A DNA stretch of 64,000 nucleotides from Nitrospira sp. (GTDB taxonomy: Bacteria > Nitrospirota > Nitrospiria > Nitrospirales > Nitrospiraceae), in contig JADYYH010000024.1 of assembly GCA_020853775.1 (NCBI GenBank), forward strand, positions 44,006 through 108,005. Direction: 5' to 3'. Of the stretch, positions 53,067 through 63,875 are shown piece after piece (positions within the stretch are counted from its first letter, which is position 1; each line of letters begins with the position of its first letter). The notes beneath the pieces were generated by a model, which was not told where the DNA came from, searched no databases, and saw only the letters and a program-made list of their open reading frames with translations. The translations under genes and the position numbers were made by a program.

Positions 53067-54380
53067 CTAGGACGTCCTGCCTCGAAGTTTTCCTTTTTGA
53101 AGGAATCCATCGTAGTTACGATTTAAGAGATGGGACTCGATCTGCTGTGCCGTATCCAAACCAACCCCGATCACGATCAACAGGGAGGTACCGCCAAAAT
53201 AAAACGGCATATTCAGTTTATAGATCAGGAATTCCGGGATGACACATACGATTGCCAAGTAAATGGCGCCCGCAAAGGTGATCTTCGTGAGAACGGAGTA
53301 AATATAGTCCGAGGTTCGCTGTCCCGGACGGATACCGGGAACAAACCCCCCATATTTTTTGAGGTTATCCGCCATATCCACCGGATTCATGACCACTGCC
53401 GTATAGAAGAAACAAAAGAACACGATCAATCCGACATACATAAGTGTGTAGAGGAGTGATCCAGGGGCGAGTTGCGATCCGATGGCTTTAATCCAGGGTG
53501 TTTCAAAAAATCCAGCGATGGTCGCCGGAAAAGCGATAATGGACGACGCAAAAATCGGGGGAATAACCCCGGCAGTGTTAATCTTCAAGGGGATATGGGT
53601 ACTTTGCCCCCCATACACCCTTCTTCCAATCACACGCTTCGCGTATTGAACAGGCACCTTTCTGCGCCCGCTTTCGAGGAAGACGATTGCGGCGACCACC
53701 CCGAACATCACCACCGCCAGCACGACCAGCAGCGGAAAACTTAATTGCCCAACCTTGTAGAGATCGAACGTTTGTGCAACAGCCGCAGGAAGTCGCGCGA
53801 CAATGCCCGCGAAGATAATCAACGAAATACCGTTGCCAATGCCGCGCTCGGTGATCTGCTCGCCAAGCCACATGAGAAACCCGGTGCCCGCACAGAGCGT
53901 AATCACCGTCATAAAGCGGAAACCCCATCCAGGACTCAGGACGAACGCACCCTGATTCATCTGTTCGAGGCCGACGGCGATCCCAAATCCTTGGATCAAG
54001 GCAATGACAATGGTGCCAAAACGCGTGTATTGGATGATCTTTTTTCGTCCGCGTTCCCCTTCTTTGGCCAGTTTCGAGAGGTGCGGGATGACGACGGTGA
54101 GTAACTGAAGAATAATCGACGCACTAATGTAGGGCATGATGCCCAAGGCAAAAATGGTCAGGCGCGAAAGTGACCCACCGGAGAAGATGTCCAAGAATCC
54201 CAGAAGCGCGCCACCTTGCTTCTGCAGAAATTCGGATAGGGCTTCACCGTTGATACCTGGCGTAGGGATATGGGCGCCGACACGATAGACGATCAGCATA
54301 CCCAGCGTGAACAACACGCGAGTCCGCAACTCAGGTATCTTGAAGATGTTTTGGAAGCTGGTCAGCAGACGCTCAAACAC
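53067..54380 (-). CDS. secY: Protein translocase subunit SecY
   Basis: A 437-residue channel with ten membrane segments; PTPGINGEALSEFL near the start, the plug region GGSLSRLTIFALGIMPYISA and the long cytoplasmic loop RRVYGGQSTHIPLKINTAGV. Forms the Sec channel with SecE and SecG. Overlaps the rplO end by eight bases. Confidence 0.98.
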   Translation of the reverse strand: MFERLLTSFQNIFKIPELRTRVLFTLGMLIVYRVGAHIPTPGINGEALSEFLQKQGGALLGFLDIFSGGSLSRLTIFALGIMPYISASIILQLLTVVIPHLSKLAKEGERGRKKIIQYTRFGTIVIALIQGFGIAVGLEQMNQGAFVLSPGWGFRFMTVITLCAGTGFLMWLGEQITERGIGNGISLIIFAGIVARLPAAVAQTFDLYKVGQLSFPLLVVLAVVMFGVVAAIVFLESGRRKVPVQYAKRVIGRRVYGGQSTHIPLKINTAGVIPPIFASSIIAFPATIAGFFETPWIKAIGSQLAPGSLLYTLMYVGLIVFFCFFYTAVVMNPVDMADNLKKYGGFVPGIRPGQRTSDYIYSVLTKITFAGAIYLAIVCVIPEFLIYKLNMPFYFGGTSLLIVIGVGLDTAQQIESHLLNRNYDGFLQKGKLRGRTS

Positions 54381-54822
54381 AGGGAATGACCTCGGCCCTC
54401 CCCCCTGCTGCCTGAATCTTTGCCTCGGCTGATTTGCTGAACTTGTGAGCCTGGACCACGAGAGGTTTCGTCAACTCTCCCTGGGCGAGGATCTTAATCA
54501 GCTCTCCTTTGCGTCGAACAAGGCCTTCATTCATCAAGAGTTGGGGCGTAATGGCTTCTGTCGTTTCCAGACCAGCCAGGCTTTTTAAATTAATGATCGT
54601 GTATTCAGTTCGAAATTGGTTCGTAAATCCATACTTGGGAACACGGCGGATCAACGGCATCTGGCCGCCTTCGAATCCGGGGCGTTTTCCACCACCAGAA
54701 CGAGCTTTCAGACCCTTATGACCCTTCGTCGCCGTCTTACCATGGCCAGAACCAGGACCACGACCGATCCGCTTTGGTTTGTGTTTCGCTCCTCGAGAAG
54801 GCGCCAGATCATGCAACTTCAT
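54373..54822 (-). CDS. rplO: Ribosomal protein L15
   Basis: A 149-residue L15 with the Gly/Arg-rich start KRIGRGPGSGHGKTATKGHK and the globular part QMPLIRRVPKYGFTNQFRTE. Late-assembling 50S protein. Start overlaps rpmD by four bases. Confidence 0.98.
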   Translation of the reverse strand: MKLHDLAPSRGAKHKPKRIGRGPGSGHGKTATKGHKGLKARSGGGKRPGFEGGQMPLIRRVPKYGFTNQFRTEYTIINLKSLAGLETTEAITPQLLMNEGLVRRKGELIKILAQGELTKPLVVQAHKFSKSAEAKIQAAGGRAEVIPCV

Positions 54823-55028
54823 TGGGGACTCACTTCCAGTAAATAACCGACCTTGGCGATCATGCCCTTGACCTGATCGCTGGCCGGACGCAACACAGTG
54901 GCGTTAAGTTTCCGCAGCCCTAAGCCCCTGAGAACTAATCGGTGCTTCTGCGGGGTTCCGATCGGACTCCGTTTCAGCGTAATTCGAAGGCTGCCTTGAG
55001 CAGTTGTTGTTTTCTTTTCAGTAGCCAT
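54819..55028 (-). CDS. rpmD: Ribosomal protein L30
   Basis: A 69-residue L30 starting at ATG 55028; the surrounding open frame is longer but the upstream part is the shadow of rpsE. LRITLKRSPIGTPQKHRLVL and GLRKLNATVLRP are diagnostic. The N-terminus carries about ten extra residues (ATEKKTTTAQ). Confidence 0.95.
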   Translation of the reverse strand: MATEKKTTTAQGSLRITLKRSPIGTPQKHRLVLRGLGLRKLNATVLRPASDQVKGMIAKVGYLLEVSPQ

Positions 55029-55035
55029 GTTGTCC

Positions 55036-55527
55036 CTACGCTTCGCTACCAACAGCCCGCCGTAATCGCATAACTTCCTGCGGATCGCACAGCTGCTGAA
55101 GTCCATTAAGAGTGGCCCTGACCGCGTTGAACGGATTCCCGCGGCCCAAAGTTTTCGCGATAATGTTGTGGGCACCGGCCAATTCGACAACCGCTCGCAC
55201 AGCACCACCTGCAATGATGCCGGTACCATCGGCGGCAGGCTTGAGAAGCACGTGCTCGGCGCCGAAGAGACCGTGGACTTCGTGAGGAATGGTCCCACCT
55301 TTGATGGGAACACGAACAAGATGCTTCTTCGCCTGTTCGACAGCTTTAGAAATGGCCACCGGTACTTCTGCAGCTTTTCCTTTGCCGACTCCAACATAGC
55401 CCTGCCCGTCACCGACAACCACCAGAGCGCAAAAGTTAAATCGTTTGCCACCCTTGACCACTTTGGCGACGCGGTTGATGAACACTACTTTGTCTTTTAG
55501 ACTCAATTCTTCGGGATTGACTCGCAC
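55036..55527 (-). CDS. rpsE: Ribosomal protein S5
   Basis: A 163-residue S5 starting at GTG with AAAGGAG nine bases upstream. RNA-binding domain: [20 protein letters not shown] and [21 protein letters not shown]-terminal [18 protein letters not shown]. Important for decoding accuracy. Confidence 0.98.
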   Translation of the reverse strand: MRVNPEELSLKDKVVFINRVAKVVKGGKRFNFCALVVVGDGQGYVGVGKGKAAEVPVAISKAVEQAKKHLVRVPIKGGTIPHEVHGLFGAEHVLLKPAADGTGIIAGGAVRAVVELAGAHNIIAKTLGRGNPFNAVRATLNGLQQLCDPQEVMRLRRAVGSEA

Positions 55528-55595
55528 AACGTCATTCTCCTTTAGGTCGTCTCATTTCTCTTCTGACAAGCGGTGCCATCCCGCATGCCCGATTC

Positions 55596-55961
55596 CTAAA
55601 ACTGTAAGCCGCCCTCGCGGGATGCGTCAGCCAAGGCCTTCACGCGTCCATGATATTGCCGGCCCCCACGATCAAACACGACCATCGATACCTTGGCAGC
55701 CTTCGCCCGTTCGGCAATAAGTTTACCGACGGCTTTCGCGCCTTCGATGCTGCCCGGTGATTTCACAGCTTTGCGCAAGGATTCATCCAAAGTGGACGCC
55801 GCCGCCACAGTATGGCCACGAAGATCATCGATAATTTGGGCATAGATGTGAGAGCGACTTCGGAAGACGTTCAATCGTGGTCGATCACTTGTCCCGACTA
55901 CTGATTTTCGTACCCGCTGTTTACGTCTTGCTAATTTTCGATTTTTTTCTTGGGTATTCAT
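55596..55961 (-). CDS. rplR: Ribosomal protein L18
   Basis: A 121-residue L18 (ATG 55961, AAAGG upstream): [34 protein letters not shown] and the C-terminal [20 protein letters not shown]. Binds 5S rRNA with L5. Confidence 0.97.
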   Translation of the reverse strand: MNTQEKNRKLARRKQRVRKSVVGTSDRPRLNVFRSRSHIYAQIIDDLRGHTVAAASTLDESLRKAVKSPGSIEGAKAVGKLIAERAKAAKVSMVVFDRGGRQYHGRVKALADASREGGLQF

Positions 55962-55970
55962 CAAATGCCT

Positions 55971-56507
55971 TTACTTGCCGGTTTTGCCCGCCTTCTTCCT
56001 CAACACTTCGCCGGCGTATCGAATTCCTTTTTGCTTATAGACATCAGGGGGTTTAATGGAACGAATGTTGGCTGCGACTTGACCAACCAATCGCTTATCG
56101 ATACCTTTAATCGATATCAGCGTTTGCTTGTCGACTTTCACATCAATACCCTGAGGCACCGTATAGGTAACCGGATTGATGTAGCCCACATTGAAACTCA
56201 TCTCGCGTCCCTGAAGTTGGGCCTTGTAGCCCACGCCCGTGATCTCCAAGGACTTCTCATATCCTTTGGTCACGCCCTGGATAATGTTACTCAATTCCGC
56301 GCGAACCAAACCGTGCATCGCTCGAATATCGCGCGCATCGCCTGAACGATTGACAACAAGCTGTCCATCGGCAACTGCCACGCTTAGGCCGTCGGTCAAC
56401 TTCCAATCAAGTTTGCCCATGGGCCCCTTGACTGATACGAGACGACCAGCGACCTTCACATCAACGCCGTTTGGAACTGAAATTGGTTTCCGCCCAATCC
56501 TCGACAT
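55971..56507 (-). CDS. rplF: Ribosomal protein L6
   Basis: A 178-residue L6, usual length: MSRIGRKPISVPNGVDVKVA, two homologous halves, and IKPPDVYKQKGIRYAGEVLR near the C-terminus. Sits by the sarcin-ricin loop of the 50S. Confidence 0.98.
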   Translation of the reverse strand: MSRIGRKPISVPNGVDVKVAGRLVSVKGPMGKLDWKLTDGLSVAVADGQLVVNRSGDARDIRAMHGLVRAELSNIIQGVTKGYEKSLEITGVGYKAQLQGREMSFNVGYINPVTYTVPQGIDVKVDKQTLISIKGIDKRLVGQVAANIRSIKPPDVYKQKGIRYAGEVLRKKAGKTGK

Positions 56508-56563
56508 ACGAACCCCGTTACGTTACAGCGATCTCGGTTATACTGCGTCTCAGCCGACTCTTC

Positions 56564-56959
56564 TTACCAGACAGAACAAAGCACTTCGCCACCCAATCCC
56601 GCCCGCCTGGAGTCACTGTCGGTCATAAGACCTTTCGAGGTTGAAATGACAGCCACGCCAATTCCGTTTCTCACCTTGGGCACATCATCTCGCCCGACAT
56701 ACACACGGCGCCCTGGCTTGCTGATTCGACGCATTCCCGTGATCATGGGGCGCGCTTCTTCGACATAGCGAAGCTGGACAGAGAAAATTGGGTGTCCATC
56801 TTCCTGCGTTTCCCCGTAACCGAGGATGAATCCCTCTTTGCCAAGGATATTCAGAATCTGTCGCTTTACTTTGGAAACGGGAACTTTGACGACATCCTGG
56901 CGGCGGCGAGCAGCGTTCCCCAGTCGAACTAACAAATCAGCAATAGGATCAGTAATCAT
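56564..56959 (-). CDS. rpsH: Ribosomal protein S8
   Basis: A 131-residue S8: MITDPIADLLVRLGNAARRR and the C-terminal GIGVAVISTSKGLMTDSDSR with GGEVLCSVW. Binds helix 21 of 16S rRNA. Adjacent to rpsN as usual. Confidence 0.98.
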   Translation of the reverse strand: MITDPIADLLVRLGNAARRRQDVVKVPVSKVKRQILNILGKEGFILGYGETQEDGHPIFSVQLRYVEEARPMITGMRRISKPGRRVYVGRDDVPKVRNGIGVAVISTSKGLMTDSDSRRAGLGGEVLCSVW

Positions 56960-57004
56960 GCATTCCTCTTTTATACCTGCTGAAGCTGACGCTCTCCCAG
57001 GCGA

Positions 57005-57190
57005 CTACCAACTGGACTTACGCACTCCGGGGATTTCTCCCTTGAGGCTCAGAGATCTAAAACAGATACGACACATACGAAACCGTCGCAAAAATCCACG
57101 TACACGACCGCATAACCCACAGCGGTGATAGTCGCGACACGAGAACTTGGATTTCACTGCCGCCTTATTTTTAAGCGCTAATCTTGACAC
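57005..57190 (-). CDS. rpsN: Ribosomal protein S14, zinc type
   Basis: A 61-residue S14 starting at GTG 57190, with AGGGGGAT just upstream. The short form with two CxxC pairs (CGLC and CRIC) is the zinc-binding type. It ends in the family signature [11 protein letters not shown]. An in-frame ATG 13 codons further up lacks support. Confidence 0.95.
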   Translation of the reverse strand: MSRLALKNKAAVKSKFSCRDYHRCGLCGRVRGFLRRFRMCRICFRSLSLKGEIPGVRKSSW

Positions 57191-57252
57191 AAGATCCCCC
57201 TTTACTCCTGCATGGCCCGCTAAAGCCATACAGACCTATCAGAAGCGATAAC

Positions 57253-57906
57253 TTAGGCTCGGAATGGCATGCCGAGATGTTTGAGCAGGGCCTTGCCTTC
57301 ATCATTCGTTCGCGCAGTGGTGACGATGGTGATATCCATGCCGTGAATCGATGCGACGCTATCGTATTCAATTTCAGGAAAAATCAATTGCTCTTTGAGT
57401 CCCAGGGTATAGTTGCCTCGTCCATCGAACGCCTTGGGAGAGATGCCGCGAAAGTCTCGAATCCGAGGAAGCGCCAGGGAAATCAAGCGATCCAAAAACT
57501 CCCACATTCTTCGGCTGCGCAAAGTGACCTTGGCCCCGATCGGCATCCCCTGCCTTAACTTGAAACCAGCGATAGCTTTTTTCGCCCTGGTTGTCACCGG
57601 CTTCTGTCCGGTAATAATGCCCAGTTCGTTCGCGGCGCTCTCCAGCAACTTCACATTTTGAATTGCCTCGCCCATCCCGACATTCAGGACAATTCGCTCG
57701 AGTCGCGGCACTTGCATCAAATTGCCGTAGCCGAATTCCTTCATAAGGGCCGGCACGACCTGATCGCGATAGGTTTCCCTGAGCCGCGGAGCAAATTGAT
57801 GTTCAGTGCCAGCCTCCTGTGAAATTTCAGGCGCTGCCGCTTCCTTCTTAGCTGAGGACCGAGGAGTCGCCCCCTTGCCGCCCTTACCTTTCTCTACTTT
57901 TGCCAT
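57253..57906 (-). CDS. rplE: Ribosomal protein L5
   Basis: A 217-residue L5. The core from about residue 38 is canonical: [36 protein letters not shown] and [20 protein letters not shown]. The first 37 residues form a Lys/Gly/Ala-rich extension ([20 protein letters not shown]) absent from the usual ~180-residue protein. Binds 5S rRNA. Confidence 0.96.
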   Translation of the reverse strand: MAKVEKGKGGKGATPRSSAKKEAAAPEISQEAGTEHQFAPRLRETYRDQVVPALMKEFGYGNLMQVPRLERIVLNVGMGEAIQNVKLLESAANELGIITGQKPVTTRAKKAIAGFKLRQGMPIGAKVTLRSRRMWEFLDRLISLALPRIRDFRGISPKAFDGRGNYTLGLKEQLIFPEIEYDSVASIHGMDITIVTTARTNDEGKALLKHLGMPFRA

Positions 57907-57926
57907 GAACGTCTTTCCTGTTCGGA

Positions 57927-58253
57927 CTATTCAACAGTTTCTTTTGATTTTTTACTCAGTCTGGTCCGCCGACCATCTTCCTGGCGCTTGGCCCCCAACC
58001 GAGTTGGTTTCTTCGTAACTGGGCACAAGAACATGACATTGGAAATGGCAAGAGGAGCCTCGCGCTCAAGAATGCCACCCTGCCGGAGTTTCTGATTCGG
58101 CTTGGTGTGGCGCTTGATCATATTAAGCTTCTCTACCAGGACCTTTCCCATGACGGTATCGACAGACAACACCTTGCCTGACTTGCCTCGTTCCCGCCCA
58201 ATCATCACGACAACGGTGTCGCCCTTGCGAATTTTCGTTTTGATTCGTGCCAT
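57927..58253 (-). CDS. rplX: Ribosomal protein L24
   Basis: A 108-residue L24 starting at ATG 58253; a longer open frame would run into rplN. KOW motif: [20 protein letters not shown]; then [20 protein letters not shown]. Assembly initiator of the 50S. Confidence 0.97.
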   Translation of the reverse strand: MARIKTKIRKGDTVVVMIGRERGKSGKVLSVDTVMGKVLVEKLNMIKRHTKPNQKLRQGGILEREAPLAISNVMFLCPVTKKPTRLGAKRQEDGRRTRLSKKSKETVE

Positions 58254-58279
58254 CCCTACCAGAACCTTTCTTCCTTCGA

Positions 58280-58648
58280 CTACAAGACTTCCGGCGCAAG
58301 CGAAATAATCTTCATGAACTTCTTCCACCGAAGTTCACGCGCGACTGGGCCGAAAATTCGAGTCCCAACTGGCTCCCCCTGAGCATTGATCAGGACGCAG
58401 GCATTGCGGTCGAATTTGATATAGGACCCATCGTCACGCCGCACTTCCTTGGTCGTGCGGACGATGACTGCCCGACTCACGTCTCCCTTTTTAACGCCGG
58501 CCTGAGGAATGGCCTCTTTGACGGCCACCACGACAATGTCCCCGAGTGAGCCGTACCGACGCCTGGTACCACCGAGAACGTGAAAACACATGACCTGCTT
58601 CGCGCCTGAATTATCGGCCACATCCATGTATGTGTAATTCTGAATCAT
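58280..58648 (-). CDS. rplN: Ribosomal protein L14
   Basis: A 122-residue L14, full canonical length: [20 protein letters not shown], the signature [20 protein letters not shown] and [11 protein letters not shown]. Lies at the subunit interface. Confidence 0.98.
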   Translation of the reverse strand: MIQNYTYMDVADNSGAKQVMCFHVLGGTRRRYGSLGDIVVVAVKEAIPQAGVKKGDVSRAVIVRTTKEVRRDDGSYIKFDRNACVLINAQGEPVGTRIFGPVARELRWKKFMKIISLAPEVL

Positions 58649-58710
58649 ACCCCGCCCTAACTCACCGCCAAAAGGATCTGGCCTTTCAGCTCTTCAGGTG
58701 TGTTCCGTAG

Positions 58711-58980
58711 TTACTTCTCAGGTTGTCCTTTGACCATGACGCGGACCACACGCCAATGCTTGTCTTTGCTGATTGGACGTGTTTCGCTGAGTTGCACTCG
58801 ATCCCCGACCTTACATACATTCTCCTCATCGTGCGCCTTGAGCTTGGTGACCCGACGAAGGACTTTTTTGTAAATTGGGTGGATGACCGATCGTTCAACG
58901 GCCACGACAACCGTTTTATTCATCTTGTTGCTGACGACGTTGCCGTACCACTCACGTCGATGTTGTTGGCCTTCCTTCAT
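58711..58980 (-). CDS. rpsQ: Ribosomal protein S17
   Basis: An 89-residue S17: [40 protein letters not shown] and [22 protein letters not shown]-fold protein of the 30S. Confidence 0.98.
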   Translation of the reverse strand: MKEGQQHRREWYGNVVSNKMNKTVVVAVERSVIHPIYKKVLRRVTKLKAHDEENVCKVGDRVQLSETRPISKDKHWRVVRVMVKGQPEK

Positions 58981-58994
58981 ACGCCCCTTCTCTC

Positions 58995-59216
58995 TTACTT
59001 TCCGACCGACTGGTCGGCCTGAGTCTGCAGCAATTCCAATTGACGCCTCACTGTTTTCAGGCGGGCAATATCACGCTTTGTGCCTCTGACCTGCATTGGA
59101 TTTTCAAGGCGACCAATGCCGAGTTGGAACCGGAAGTTAAAGAGTTCCTGGCGCAACTGCTTTTCCTTTTCGGCCAACTCTTCTAGCGAGAGCCCGCTGA
59201 GATCCTTCACATCCAT
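58995..59216 (-). CDS. rpmC: Ribosomal protein L29
   Basis: A 73-residue L29 starting at ATG 59216. Two helices: [20 protein letters not shown] and the signature [20 protein letters not shown]. At the peptide exit of the 50S. Confidence 0.96.
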   Translation of the reverse strand: MDVKDLSGLSLEELAEKEKQLRQELFNFRFQLGIGRLENPMQVRGTKRDIARLKTVRRQLELLQTQADQSVGK

Positions 59217-59244
59217 CACATCACCACTCAACACGCGCTACAGG

Positions 59245-59661
59245 TTACTGAAACTCGCCGCGGACCACGAACTTCGTGGCAATAGGCAACTTATAGGAAG
59301 CAAGCTTCAACGCCTGCTTAGCGACATCCGGAGCAACGCCGCCCATCTCATACATGATGCGTCCAGGTTTCACCACGGCGACCCAATATTCGGGATTGCC
59401 CTTACCTTTACCCATGCGGGTTTCAGCAGGCTTTTTCGTAATGGGTTTGTCCGGGAAAATTCTCGTCCATACCTGACCACCACGTTTCACAAAACGGGTA
59501 ATGGCAATTCTGGCCGCCTCGATTTGACGACTGGTAATCCAGCCAGGCTCAAGGGCTTTCAGACCGAACTCCCCGAGCGTGATGGCTCCGCCGCGATAGG
59601 CCTTCCCACGCATCCGACCCTTTTGCATTTTTCTGAACTTAACTTTCTTTGGCGCTAACAC
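59245..59661 (-). CDS. rplP: Ribosomal protein L16
   Basis: A 138-residue L16: [40 protein letters not shown] and [20 protein letters not shown]. Contacts the A-site tRNA elbow. Confidence 0.98.
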   Translation of the reverse strand: MLAPKKVKFRKMQKGRMRGKAYRGGAITLGEFGLKALEPGWITSRQIEAARIAITRFVKRGGQVWTRIFPDKPITKKPAETRMGKGKGNPEYWVAVVKPGRIMYEMGGVAPDVAKQALKLASYKLPIATKFVVRGEFQ

Positions 59662-59689
59662 AGACCCACCTTTTCCTTATCAGAGTTCT

Positions 59690-60358
59690 TTAGCCAAGTC
59701 GTCCGAGCGTAGAATCAGGCTTTAACTGAAGCGCTGGCAACAACTCACCCTTATAGATCCATGTTTTCACACCGATCTGGCCCATGGTCGTATGGGCTTC
59801 CGCAAAACCGTAATCGACTTCCGCGCGCAATGTGTGGAGAGGCACGCGCCCTTCGCGATACCATTCGGTTCGGGCAATTTCCGCTCCCCCCAAACGTCCT
59901 GCCACCATGATCTTGATGCCTTGGGCGCCGAGACGAAGAGCCGACTGCACACTGCGCTTCATGGCTCGTCGGAAGGCGACACGTTTTTCCAATTGGGTGG
60001 CGACATTTTCGCTGACCAATTGAGCGTCCAATTCAGGCTTTTTTATTTCCTTGACGGTAATGTAGGCCTGCCCAGAATATTCTTTCTCGAGAGCGGCCTT
60101 TAACTTATCAACTTCAGCGCCTTTTCGGCCGATGATAATCCCGGGGCGCGCGGTGTGAATAATCACACGGGTTTGATCCCCAGATCGCTCAATTTCCACC
60201 TTGGCCACTCCGGCGTGGTATAGCTTAGCTTTCACCATCTTACGAATCTTGATATCTTGGTGAAGCAGTCGCGCATAGTCTTTATCGGCATACCAGCGCG
60301 AACTCCAGGTATAGTTGTAGCCGATGCGATAGCCAATTGGATGTGTCTTCTGACCCAT
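59690..60358 (-). CDS. rpsC: Ribosomal protein S3
   Basis: A 222-residue S3: [22 protein letters not shown] domain with [20 protein letters not shown], and C-terminal [20 protein letters not shown]. Part of the mRNA entry site. Confidence 0.98.
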   Translation of the reverse strand: MGQKTHPIGYRIGYNYTWSSRWYADKDYARLLHQDIKIRKMVKAKLYHAGVAKVEIERSGDQTRVIIHTARPGIIIGRKGAEVDKLKAALEKEYSGQAYITVKEIKKPELDAQLVSENVATQLEKRVAFRRAMKRSVQSALRLGAQGIKIMVAGRLGGAEIARTEWYREGRVPLHTLRAEVDYGFAEAHTTMGQIGVKTWIYKGELLPALQLKPDSTLGRLG

Positions 60359-60390
60359 GAAGAATAACCCTCAGTCTAATTGTAAAAGCG

Positions 60391-60744
60391 TTAGCTACTG
60401 TGAGCGGCGTTCGGAGCAGCAACTGCGATCGTGATATGGCTCGTCCGCTTTTGAATGGAGTTCGCTCGCCCCATCGATCGTGCCCGGAAACGCTTATAAA
60501 TAGGCCCGCAGTTCACCACGGCCTGCGAGATCCACATCTCGTCACTGTCGCCCAACTCCTTCTGCTCGGCATTGGCCACCGCAGATCGAAGAAGCTTCTC
60601 GATGACGCGCGCCGCGTGCTTTGGAGTATGCCGGAGCATAGCCAAGGCCATGGGCACCTGCTGGCCGCGAATCATATCGATAACAACTCTCGCCTTTCTA
60701 GGCGTCACTCGTACGAAGCGTAAATTTGCTTTTGCCTCTGCCAT
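60391..60744 (-). CDS. rplV: Ribosomal protein L22
   Basis: A 116-residue L22 from ATG 60744 (GGTGGGG upstream). LRFVRVTPRKARVVIDMIRG and the signature RFRARSMGRANSIQKRTSHI. Lines the exit tunnel. Confidence 0.97.
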   Translation of the reverse strand: MAEAKANLRFVRVTPRKARVVIDMIRGQQVPMALAMLRHTPKHAARVIEKLLRSAVANAEQKELGDSDEMWISQAVVNCGPIYKRFRARSMGRANSIQKRTSHITIAVAAPNAAHSS

Positions 60745-60788
60745 AGCTGACCCCACCCCACCATCCTGGCCCATCAATAAACCAGCAA

Positions 60789-61076
60789 TTACTTAAGCGC
60801 CACTGCCTTTTCGGTCTTAGCTTGCCCGTGCCCTTTGAAAAAGCGCGTTGGAGCAAATTCTCCCAGCTTATGGCCGACCATATTTTCGGTGACAAACACG
60901 GGAATGAATTTTTTCCCGTTATGAACTGCAAACGTATGACCGATCATGTCAGGAATCACCGTTGAGCGACGCGACCAGGTCTTGATTAGCTTCCGATCCT
61001 TCGTCTGATTCATCTGCTCAACTTTCTTGACCAGATGATCATCAACGAACGGACCCTTCGTAATTGAACGAGGCAT
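60789..61076 (-). CDS. rpsS: Ribosomal protein S19
   Basis: A 95-residue S19: [40 protein letters not shown] and [16 protein letters not shown]. 30S head protein. Confidence 0.98.
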   Translation of the reverse strand: MPRSITKGPFVDDHLVKKVEQMNQTKDRKLIKTWSRRSTVIPDMIGHTFAVHNGKKFIPVFVTENMVGHKLGEFAPTRFFKGHGQAKTEKAVALK

Positions 61077-61085
61077 TATCCTCTC

Positions 61086-61913
61086 CTACTTCTTCCTACG
61101 CGCGATAATAAACTTGTCCGTGGCCTTATTCTTCCGCGTCTTGTACCCTTTGGCTGGAGTACCCCACGGTGACACCGGATGCGGGTTTCCTTGCCCCGAT
61201 TTTCCCTCACCGCCGCCATGCGGGTGATCGACAGGATTCATCACCACACCGCGAACGTGTGGACGCTTACCCTTCCATCTAGTGCGCCCAGCCTTCCCCA
61301 CCACGACGTTTTCATGGTCCACGTTTCCAACCTGACCAACCGTGGCCATGCACGTAGAGAGCACTTTCCGCATCTCTCCGGACTTGAGGCGAATTTGAAC
61401 ATATGCTCCATCACGTCCCATGACTTGAGCGGAGCCACCAGCGCTGCGGATTAATTGTCCACCCTTACCAGGCTTCAGTTCGATGTTGTGAATCGTAGTA
61501 CCAAGAGGCATGCTCATGAGGGGGAGAGCATTCCCCGGCCGAACCTCGGCGCCTTCCCCTGACTGCACCATGTCACCAACTGTGAGGCCCACAGGAGCCA
61601 AGATATACCGCTTTTCACCATCACGATAGTGCAGGAGAGCAATCCGTGAAGAGCGATTTGGATCGTATTCAATGGCGGCCACCTTTGCAGGAACACCGGT
61701 CTTGTTACGGCGAAAATCGATCTGACGATAGAGGCGCTTATGCCCTCCCCCACGAAATCTGATAGTCAGACGTCCGTCGTTATTTCGACCGCCCGTCCGT
61801 AGATGAAACCCGGTCAAAGACTTTTCTGGCTTCTTCTGGGTAAGTTTTTCACCCTGGATCGCAGTCATTCCGCGACGTCCCGGGGTAGTTGGCTTATAGA
61901 CTTTTAATGCCAT
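61086..61913 (-). CDS. rplB: Ribosomal protein L2
   Basis: A 275-residue L2: [20 protein letters not shown], the central [20 protein letters not shown] and the signature [20 protein letters not shown], whose conserved His is close to the peptidyl transferase centre. Confidence 0.98.
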   Translation of the reverse strand: MALKVYKPTTPGRRGMTAIQGEKLTQKKPEKSLTGFHLRTGGRNNDGRLTIRFRGGGHKRLYRQIDFRRNKTGVPAKVAAIEYDPNRSSRIALLHYRDGEKRYILAPVGLTVGDMVQSGEGAEVRPGNALPLMSMPLGTTIHNIELKPGKGGQLIRSAGGSAQVMGRDGAYVQIRLKSGEMRKVLSTCMATVGQVGNVDHENVVVGKAGRTRWKGKRPHVRGVVMNPVDHPHGGGEGKSGQGNPHPVSPWGTPAKGYKTRKNKATDKFIIARRKK

Positions 61914-61945
61914 AGCTGGGTCTCACTTTATCGAGGCACTCGCGC

Positions 61946-62239
61946 TTACACCGTTTCGTACAGCTCGAGCTTCTCGCCTTCTTTCAACGTGACAAATGCC
62001 TTTTTCCAATCAGATCGCTTCCCAACAAAGCGCCCTAAGCGTTTAATCTTTCCGCGGATATTGACCACATTCACTCGCGACACCTTAACCTTCAAGAGCG
62101 ATTCGACGGCTTGCTTGATCTGAATTTTATTGGCGTCAGGATGTACAAGAAAACCCACGGTATTACTTTGCTCACGCAAGGCAGTAATTTTCTCGGTCAA
62201 TAGGGGCTGAATCAATACTTGATGAAGATCGCCTTTCAT
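61946..62239 (-). CDS. rplW: Ribosomal protein L23
   Basis: A 97-residue L23 (ATG 62239, GAGGTG upstream; GTG 62245 is the alternative). VLIQPLLTEKITALREQ and NKIQIKQAVESLLKVKVSRV are diagnostic. Docking site for trigger factor and SRP. Confidence 0.97.
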   Translation of the reverse strand: MKGDLHQVLIQPLLTEKITALREQSNTVGFLVHPDANKIQIKQAVESLLKVKVSRVNVVNIRGKIKRLGRFVGKRSDWKKAFVTLKEGEKLELYETV

Positions 62240-62859
62240 GACCACACCTCTTTCACTCTACCCAACTCATCTTGCTGAATAACGAGGGAGTGGCAGCGAA
62301 GCACGTCATAGACGTTCAATTCTTCCGGCCGTAGCACGGTCACGTTCGAAAGGTTTTTGCCAGCTTGAACCACATGGGAGTTTGGATCGGCGACAACGAG
62401 CAAGGCAGTTCCAGAAATTCCCAACTGAGCCAACAGATTAGCTAAAAGTTTCGTTTTGGCCTCTGCGATAGAGAGATCAGAGACCACTACCACGTTGCCC
62501 TCAGACACTTTAGCCGACAGCACGCTCTGAAGAGCGGCGCGATACTTCTTCCGCGGCATGCCGAAGGCGTAGTTTCTCGGCTTAGGACCAAACACCGTCC
62601 CGCCATGCCGCCAGACAGGCGACCGCAAAGAGCCTGCCCGGGCACGCCCCGTGTGCTTCTGCTTCCACGGCTTCTTCCCTGACCCGCTCACCTCACCGCG
62701 GCGCAAAGTTGAAGCGGTGCCCTGACGATCACAAGCCCGCTGCATCACGACGGCTTCATGCACGAGCGAACCATGCGGCTTGCAACCGAATACTTCATCC
62801 GGCAGATCGACGGTACCAACCTTCTTTTTCTTTGAATCAATCACATCAACGATCGGCAT
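62236..62859 (-). CDS. rplD: Ribosomal protein L4
   Basis: A 207-residue L4: SLVHEAVVMQRACDRQGTAS, the tunnel loop GEVSGSGKKPWKQKHTGRAR and RSPVWRHGGTVFGPKPRNYA. Overlaps rplW by four bases at its end. Confidence 0.98.
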   Translation of the reverse strand: MPIVDVIDSKKKKVGTVDLPDEVFGCKPHGSLVHEAVVMQRACDRQGTASTLRRGEVSGSGKKPWKQKHTGRARAGSLRSPVWRHGGTVFGPKPRNYAFGMPRKKYRAALQSVLSAKVSEGNVVVVSDLSIAEAKTKLLANLLAQLGISGTALLVVADPNSHVVQAGKNLSNVTVLRPEELNVYDVLRCHSLVIQQDELGRVKEVWS

Positions 62860-62862
62860 AGC

Positions 62863-63483
62863 TCAACTCTTTTTTGACTTCCGCACCACCAGCAGCCCAT
62901 TCGCACCACCAGGCACTGCTCCGCGGACGAACAACAGGTTTTCATCTGGACGAGCGTCAATCACTTTCAAGCGCTGCACCGTCACACGCTCATCCCCCAT
63001 ATGGCCAGGCAAGGCCTTATTTTTCCAAACACGAGACGGATAGGAGCTGGCGCCGATCGAGCCCGGAGCGCGATGAAACATTGAACCGTGCGTCTCTGGA
63101 CCACCAGCATAGTTGTGCCGTCTCACTACCCCCTGAAAGCCCTTACCCTTTGAGACGCCAACAACATCAACCCAATCCCCCTTCTTGAACATGTCGACCT
63201 TCACAGTCGCACCGACAGCAACTTCTCCCGTTTTAGGGAATTCACGCAGCCATCGACTAGGAGGGGCCTGATGCTTCTTCAAGTGACCGAGCTCCCCGCT
63301 CGAGAGGCTTCGCTCCTTCACTTCACCAAAGGACAGCTGAACAGCTTCGTATCCGTCACGCTCTTTGGTCTTAACGGCAACCACTTGGCACGGGCCAGCC
63401 TCGATGACCGTCACCGGCTCCAGAACACTCTCATCATAAATTTGGGTCATCCCCAATTTTTTACCTAACAATCCGTTTGTCAT
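62863..63483 (-). CDS. rplC: Ribosomal protein L3
   Basis: A 206-residue L3: [20 protein letters not shown], the signature [20 protein letters not shown] and [20 protein letters not shown]. One of the earliest 50S assembly proteins. Confidence 0.98.
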   Translation of the reverse strand: MTNGLLGKKLGMTQIYDESVLEPVTVIEAGPCQVVAVKTKERDGYEAVQLSFGEVKERSLSSGELGHLKKHQAPPSRWLREFPKTGEVAVGATVKVDMFKKGDWVDVVGVSKGKGFQGVVRRHNYAGGPETHGSMFHRAPGSIGASSYPSRVWKNKALPGHMGDERVTVQRLKVIDARPDENLLFVRGAVPGGANGLLVVRKSKKS

Positions 63484-63524
63484 GGCCTTCCTGTCAGCTC
63501 AGATAAGGTCGATACCTTCAACCC

Positions 63525-63842
63525 TCAGAGCTTAATCTCCACGTCTACACCAGCCGCCAAATTGAGCTTCATCAACGAGTCCATGGTCTCCGGCGTAGGC
63601 TCCATGATATCCAACAGACGCTTGTGCGTACGAATTTCAAATTGCTCGCGGGACTTCTTATCCACATGAGTCGAACGCTGGACTGTGAATTTCTCAATTC
63701 GAGTCGGCAATGGAATAGGCCCGACAACCCGCGCGCCGCTACGCCTGACCGTCTCCACAATCTCCACTACCGACTGATCAAGCACGCGATAATCAAAACC
63801 ACGCAACCTGATACGAATTCTTTGATCGACTTTCACGCTCAA
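63525..63842 (-). CDS. rpsJ: Ribosomal protein S10
   Basis: A 105-residue S10: [20 protein letters not shown], the signature [20 protein letters not shown] and [20 protein letters not shown]. First gene of the S10 operon, directly after tuf. Confidence 0.98.
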   Translation of the reverse strand: MSVKVDQRIRIRLRGFDYRVLDQSVVEIVETVRRSGARVVGPIPLPTRIEKFTVQRSTHVDKKSREQFEIRTHKRLLDIMEPTPETMDSLMKLNLAAGVDVEIKL

Positions 63843-63875
63843 CTCCTCACATGCCGGCCAAGAGACCAGGACATC

